Below are positions 61,203-64,000 of a DNA stretch of 64,000 bases, piece by piece. The stretch's first letter is position 1. Every line of letters starts with the position of its first letter. The position numbers were made by a program, and so were the translations under genes. Source of the stretch: Rhizobium phaseoli (lineage in GTDB: Bacteria; Pseudomonadota; Alphaproteobacteria; Rhizobiales; Rhizobiaceae); the NCBI RefSeq assembly GCF_010668805.1, contig NZ_WUFT01000020.1:48558-112557 (forward strand), given 5' to 3'. The notes under the pieces are model-generated. The model made no database searches. It was not told the DNA's origin and was given only the letters and a program-made list of their open reading frames with translations.

Positions 61203-62081
61203 ATGACTGCCATTGCCGCAAATTCGCCCCGGGAGCGCTGGTGGAACAGCCGAGCTGCGCACCGTTTCATGAAGCACCATCTGGCCCTCATCGGCATAGT
61301 GATGATCGCTCTCCTGACGCTGGCATGCGTTTTGGGACCCCATCTATTGCCATACGATTCGCTCTATATCGATCTGCGCGCACGCTTCGCTCCGCCGCTG
61401 AGCGGCCAGCATTATCTGGGCACCGACCCGCTGGGACGAGACCTGGCCGCCCGGTTGTTCATGGCGGGCCGGATTTCGCTCCTGGTGGGTTTCTCGGCGA
61501 TGCTGTTGTCGACGCTGATCGGAACCCTTGTCGGCGTGGTGGCGGGATATAGGGGTGGCTTGGTCGGCACGGTGCTTATGCGTGCCGTGGATGGCTTCCT
61601 TTCCTTCCCGTCCATCTTCCTCGTGCTTGCCCTTGCGGCTGCGCTGAAGCCAAGCCCGATCATGATTACCGTCGTCATCGCTGCCACAAGCTGGATGGAG
61701 GTTGCCCGCATTGTCGAGGCCGAGGTTCGATCCCTGCGCGAGCGGGAATTCGTGCTGGCCGGCCGCATGCTGGGACTGAGCGCAACACATATTATGTTCC
61801 GCGAGATCCTTCCCAATGCCGTCGGTCCGATCATCGTTGCTTCAACCCTGACTGTTGCCCGGGCGATCCTGATGGAGGCCTACATCAGCTTCCTCGGCTA
61901 TGGAATCCAGCCGCCGCTGCCCAGCTGGGGTAATATGCTCAACGGCGCGCAGCAATATCTGGGTACCGCACCGTGGCTGGCGATCATTCCCGGCGCCGCC
62001 ATAACGATCGCTGTAACCAGCTTCAATTTCATCGGCGACGGGCTGCGCGATGCGCTCGATGTTCGCGGTGATCAGAGCTGA
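61203..62081 (+). CDS. ABC transporter permease (DppC type)
   Basis: A 292-residue membrane protein. ATG 61203 is preferred because CAGGAG precedes it; the in-frame ATG at 61176 has no ribosome site. The N-terminal helix HHLALIGIVMIALLTLACVLGP, the motif GTDPLGRDLAARLFMAGRISLLVGF and the transport loop EFVLAGRMLGLSATHIMFREILPNAVGPI are diagnostic. The C-terminus GDGLRDALDVRGDQ is typical. It pairs with the DppB-type permease. Confidence 0.92.
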   Translation: MTAIAANSPRERWWNSRAAHRFMKHHLALIGIVMIALLTLACVLGPHLLPYDSLYIDLRARFAPPLSGQHYLGTDPLGRDLAARLFMAGRISLLVGFSAMLLSTLIGTLVGVVAGYRGGLVGTVLMRAVDGFLSFPSIFLVLALAAALKPSPIMITVVIAATSWMEVARIVEAEVRSLREREFVLAGRMLGLSATHIMFREILPNAVGPIIVASTLTVARAILMEAYISFLGYGIQPPLPSWGNMLNGAQQYLGTAPWLAIIPGAAITIAVTSFNFIGDGLRDALDVRGDQS

Positions 62082-62263
62082 GAAAAAACACCATGTCGCG
62101 CGCCACCAAAAGAGACCGCTGACCTGCACGCCAAGTCGGCGGAACAGAGGGCGTCATCGCCGCCGCCAAGCGTCGGAATGTTCTGTGTTCACGACGACTG
62201 ATTATTGAGCTTTATCGTTCCTGTCGGAGATGACTGGAGCACGATTCCAGAGGAATAGAGACT

Positions 62264-63598
62264 ATGCCGGTCCAGGTTCAGAAAGTAAGTGATAGCGCCT
62301 CTTTTCCAACCCAGGTCGACGTCGTCGTCATCGGGGCGGGGATCGTGGGTACCTGCACGGCCTATGAGCTCGCCCGCAAAGGGGTATCCGTTGCTCTGCT
62401 CGAAAAAGGCATCGTCGGTGGCGAGCAGTCGAGCCGGAACTGGGGATGGGTCCGCCAGCAGAACCGGGACCTCTTTGAACTTGCGCTTGCCATGTTCAGT
62501 CTGCGGCGCTGGGAAGAACTGAGCACCGAGATCGGTCGCGATCTTGGCTTTCGTCGAAGCGGGATACTTTACTGTACGAAGAGCGAGTCGGATGTCGCCC
62601 GTTGGGAAAAGTGGGGGCAGGCTGCACGCGTTCAAGGATTTCATAGCCAGATACTCAGTGCGTCCGAGGCCAATGAGCGGGCTTCGGGCGGCACATCGTC
62701 CTGGGTCGGCGGCGTTTGGTCTCCGACGGATGGGAGAGCTGAGCCCAGCCTTGCTGTGCCTGCCATCGCCGACGCCGCGAAGGAAAACGGCGTGTCGCTC
62801 CACCAAAACTGCGCAGTTCGGGGCCTCGACATTGCCAACGGCCGGGTGACAGGCGTGTGGACAGAGCGAGGACTTGTGAAAGCCAGCACCGTTGTTTGCG
62901 CTGGCGGAGCATGGGCTTCCCGGTTTTCACATCGATATGGCATCGAGCTGCCGGTCGCAAACATCTCCGGGACCGCAATTAAGACAACTCCCGCGCCCGA
63001 GGTCATTCAAGCAGGATGCCTCTCGGCTTCAAACTTCGTGTTGCGGCGTCGTACAGACGGCGCCTACACGATTGCCGTACCGGGACGTGGTACGCTCGAC
63101 ATCACTCCGCGGGGGATGCGACACGCAATCAAATTCTACCAGATGTACCGCAGCAAGGTCGGCAAGAAGCTCAAGTACCGCCTCAAGAGCAGCTTCTGGA
63201 GTGGCCCAGATGCCATTGGCCGTTGGGAAAACGATGAGATCTCGCCCTTCGAAAAGCACCGCATTCTGGATCCGGCGCCCGACATGGACCTTGTCAAACT
63301 CGCTTTGAAGAACCTTGAACGCGAGTACCCGGCGCTCAAAGGGATTAGGGTCGAGCGCGCGTGGGGAGGGCTCATCGATACCTCTCCGGACCTCGTTCCG
63401 GTTATTTCGAAAGTGGAACAGCTACCTGGTTACGTGATTGCCGCCGGCTTCAGCGGACATGGGTTTGCTATCGGACCGGGCGCTGGCCGACTGGCGAGCG
63501 AGATCGTCATGAACGAGACCCCGATGACAGACATCTCACCCTACAGGTTGAGTCGGTTCCTCGACGGTTCGCAGATCAGGCGTCCCGAAATGATGTAG
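62264..63598 (+). CDS. FAD-dependent oxidoreductase (D-amino-acid oxidase family)
   Basis: A 444-residue flavoprotein with GAGIVGTCTAYELARKG (Rossmann, residues 24-40) and EKGIVGGEQSSRNWGWVRQQNRD, the flavin contact region of DAO/glycine-oxidase/opine-oxidase relatives. Near the C-terminus VERAWGGLIDTSPDLVPVI and AAGFSGHGFAIGPGAGRLASEIV complete the FAD site. No Cys in the covalent-flavin position is evident. It lies 182 bases after the ABC operon, in the same direction, and probably oxidises the C-N bond of the imported compound. Confidence 0.85.
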   Translation: MPVQVQKVSDSASFPTQVDVVVIGAGIVGTCTAYELARKGVSVALLEKGIVGGEQSSRNWGWVRQQNRDLFELALAMFSLRRWEELSTEIGRDLGFRRSGILYCTKSESDVARWEKWGQAARVQGFHSQILSASEANERASGGTSSWVGGVWSPTDGRAEPSLAVPAIADAAKENGVSLHQNCAVRGLDIANGRVTGVWTERGLVKASTVVCAGGAWASRFSHRYGIELPVANISGTAIKTTPAPEVIQAGCLSASNFVLRRRTDGAYTIAVPGRGTLDITPRGMRHAIKFYQMYRSKVGKKLKYRLKSSFWSGPDAIGRWENDEISPFEKHRILDPAPDMDLVKLALKNLEREYPALKGIRVERAWGGLIDTSPDLVPVISKVEQLPGYVIAAGFSGHGFAIGPGAGRLASEIVMNETPMTDISPYRLSRFLDGSQIRRPEMM

Positions 63599-63724
63599 CT
63601 GTCGAGGTCGGCTGCAATCCAAGCCGACATTGCGTCGACATATGAATCGGACAGAACTGGATTCAAGATCCTCGTCAATCGGACGAAAATGCGCCTCTGG
63701 GAGCCACTAATAAGGAGTCAAACC

Positions 63725-64000
63725 GTGGTCCTCGAACGCTACACCGTTCCTCGCCTTATCCGGGACCTTGCATTCATAGACCGGGAAAAGTACCTGAAAT
63801 GGTACGAGGAAAGCGTCGAGAACCCCGACAAATTCTGGGGCAAACACGGCAAACGGATCGACTGGTTCAAGCACTATACCAAGGTCAAGAACACGTCCTT
63901 TACCGGCAAGGTCTCGATCAAGTGGTTCGAGGACGGCCAGACCAACGTCTCCTACAATTGCATCGACCGCCATCTGAAGACCAATGGCGACCAGGTGGCG
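63725..64000 (+). CDS. acs: Acetyl-CoA synthetase, N-terminal part (3' end outside window)
   Basis: From GTG 63725 (TAAGGAG upstream) the frame gives RALIDKEKYLKWYEES-like text (DLAFIDREKYLKWYEESVENPDKFWGK), HGKRIDWFKHYTKVKNTSF, and VSIKWFEDGQTNVSYNCIDRHLKTNGDQ, the N-terminal signature of AMP-forming acetyl-CoA synthetases. The first 14 residues (VVLERYTVPRLIRD) differ from usual versions. It continues past the window end, so the adenylation motifs cannot be seen. Location after the FAD enzyme suggests that the pathway releases acetate or a similar acid, or that this is an extra plasmid copy. Confidence 0.82.
   Translation, partial: MVLERYTVPRLIRDLAFIDREKYLKWYEESVENPDKFWGKHGKRIDWFKHYTKVKNTSFTGKVSIKWFEDGQTNVSYNCIDRHLKTNGDQVA

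Overview
The window reads as GC-rich alphaproteobacterial DNA, most likely a Rhizobium (R. etli / R. leguminosarum group) megaplasmid or chromid. The main clue is the block panC-panB / oxyR-katG at 1.6-6.6 kb. In R. etli and R. leguminosarum these genes are known to lie on a large repABC plasmid (p42f, pRL12) and not on the chromosome. Three perfect 16-bp palindromes fitting the RepB/parS consensus of repABC replicons (21418, 22821, 22975) agree with this. Rhizobial palindromic intergenic elements are scattered through the window.

Layout. 0-7.4 kb: the end of a di-haem cytochrome c peroxidase, a ProQ/FinO RNA-binding protein, pantothenate synthesis (panCB) and the divergent oxyR/katG peroxide defence pair. 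7.5-11.9 kb: a signalling block with a NarL-type two-component system, a CHASE3-PAS histidine kinase and a stand-alone receiver. 11.9-16.1 kb: an acyl-thioester cluster (enoyl-reductase-like MDR, thioesterase, acyl-CoA ligase, and a thiolase lacking its second catalytic Cys). 16.75-20.5 kb: an NmrA-like SDR, a secreted cupin, a PLP gamma-synthase family enzyme and a YihY/BrkB membrane protein.

20.5-23.8 kb is a 3.3-kb gene-free island. It holds the three parS-like palindromes, a degenerate tandem array of alternating long and short units (period about 385 bp), and a probable alpha-r14/NfeR1-type small RNA with its own promoter and terminator.

25.5-40.1 kb is a D-apiose catabolic locus: an ABC importer (binding protein, DUF2291 lipoprotein, ATPase, permease), apiose dehydrogenase, apionolactonase, apionate oxidoisomerase, 3-oxo-isoapionate kinase, the RuBisCO-like decarboxylase, two erythrulose-phosphate isomerases, DhaK/DhaL and a GntR regulator. 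Together they would convert plant cell-wall apiose to erythrose 4-phosphate.

40.7-46.9 kb is a LacI-controlled beta-fructoside uptake and hydrolysis operon whose ATPase gene is cut off after about 27 codons. 46.9-52.0 kb is a mosaic segment with broken genes at both ends (saccharopine-dehydrogenase-like, TetR, SnoaL-like, a SRAP remnant, an SDR and a truncated winged-helix ATPase). 52.0-54.8 kb is a D-threonate/D-erythronate-type module (DUF1537 kinase, PdxA2, truncated TIM-barrel protein) with a divergent LysR regulator. 55.9-64 kb holds a GntR/FadR regulator, a dipeptide-type ABC importer, a FAD amine/amino-acid oxidoreductase and the start of an acetyl-CoA synthetase. The overall theme is scavenging of plant-derived carbon compounds in the rhizosphere.
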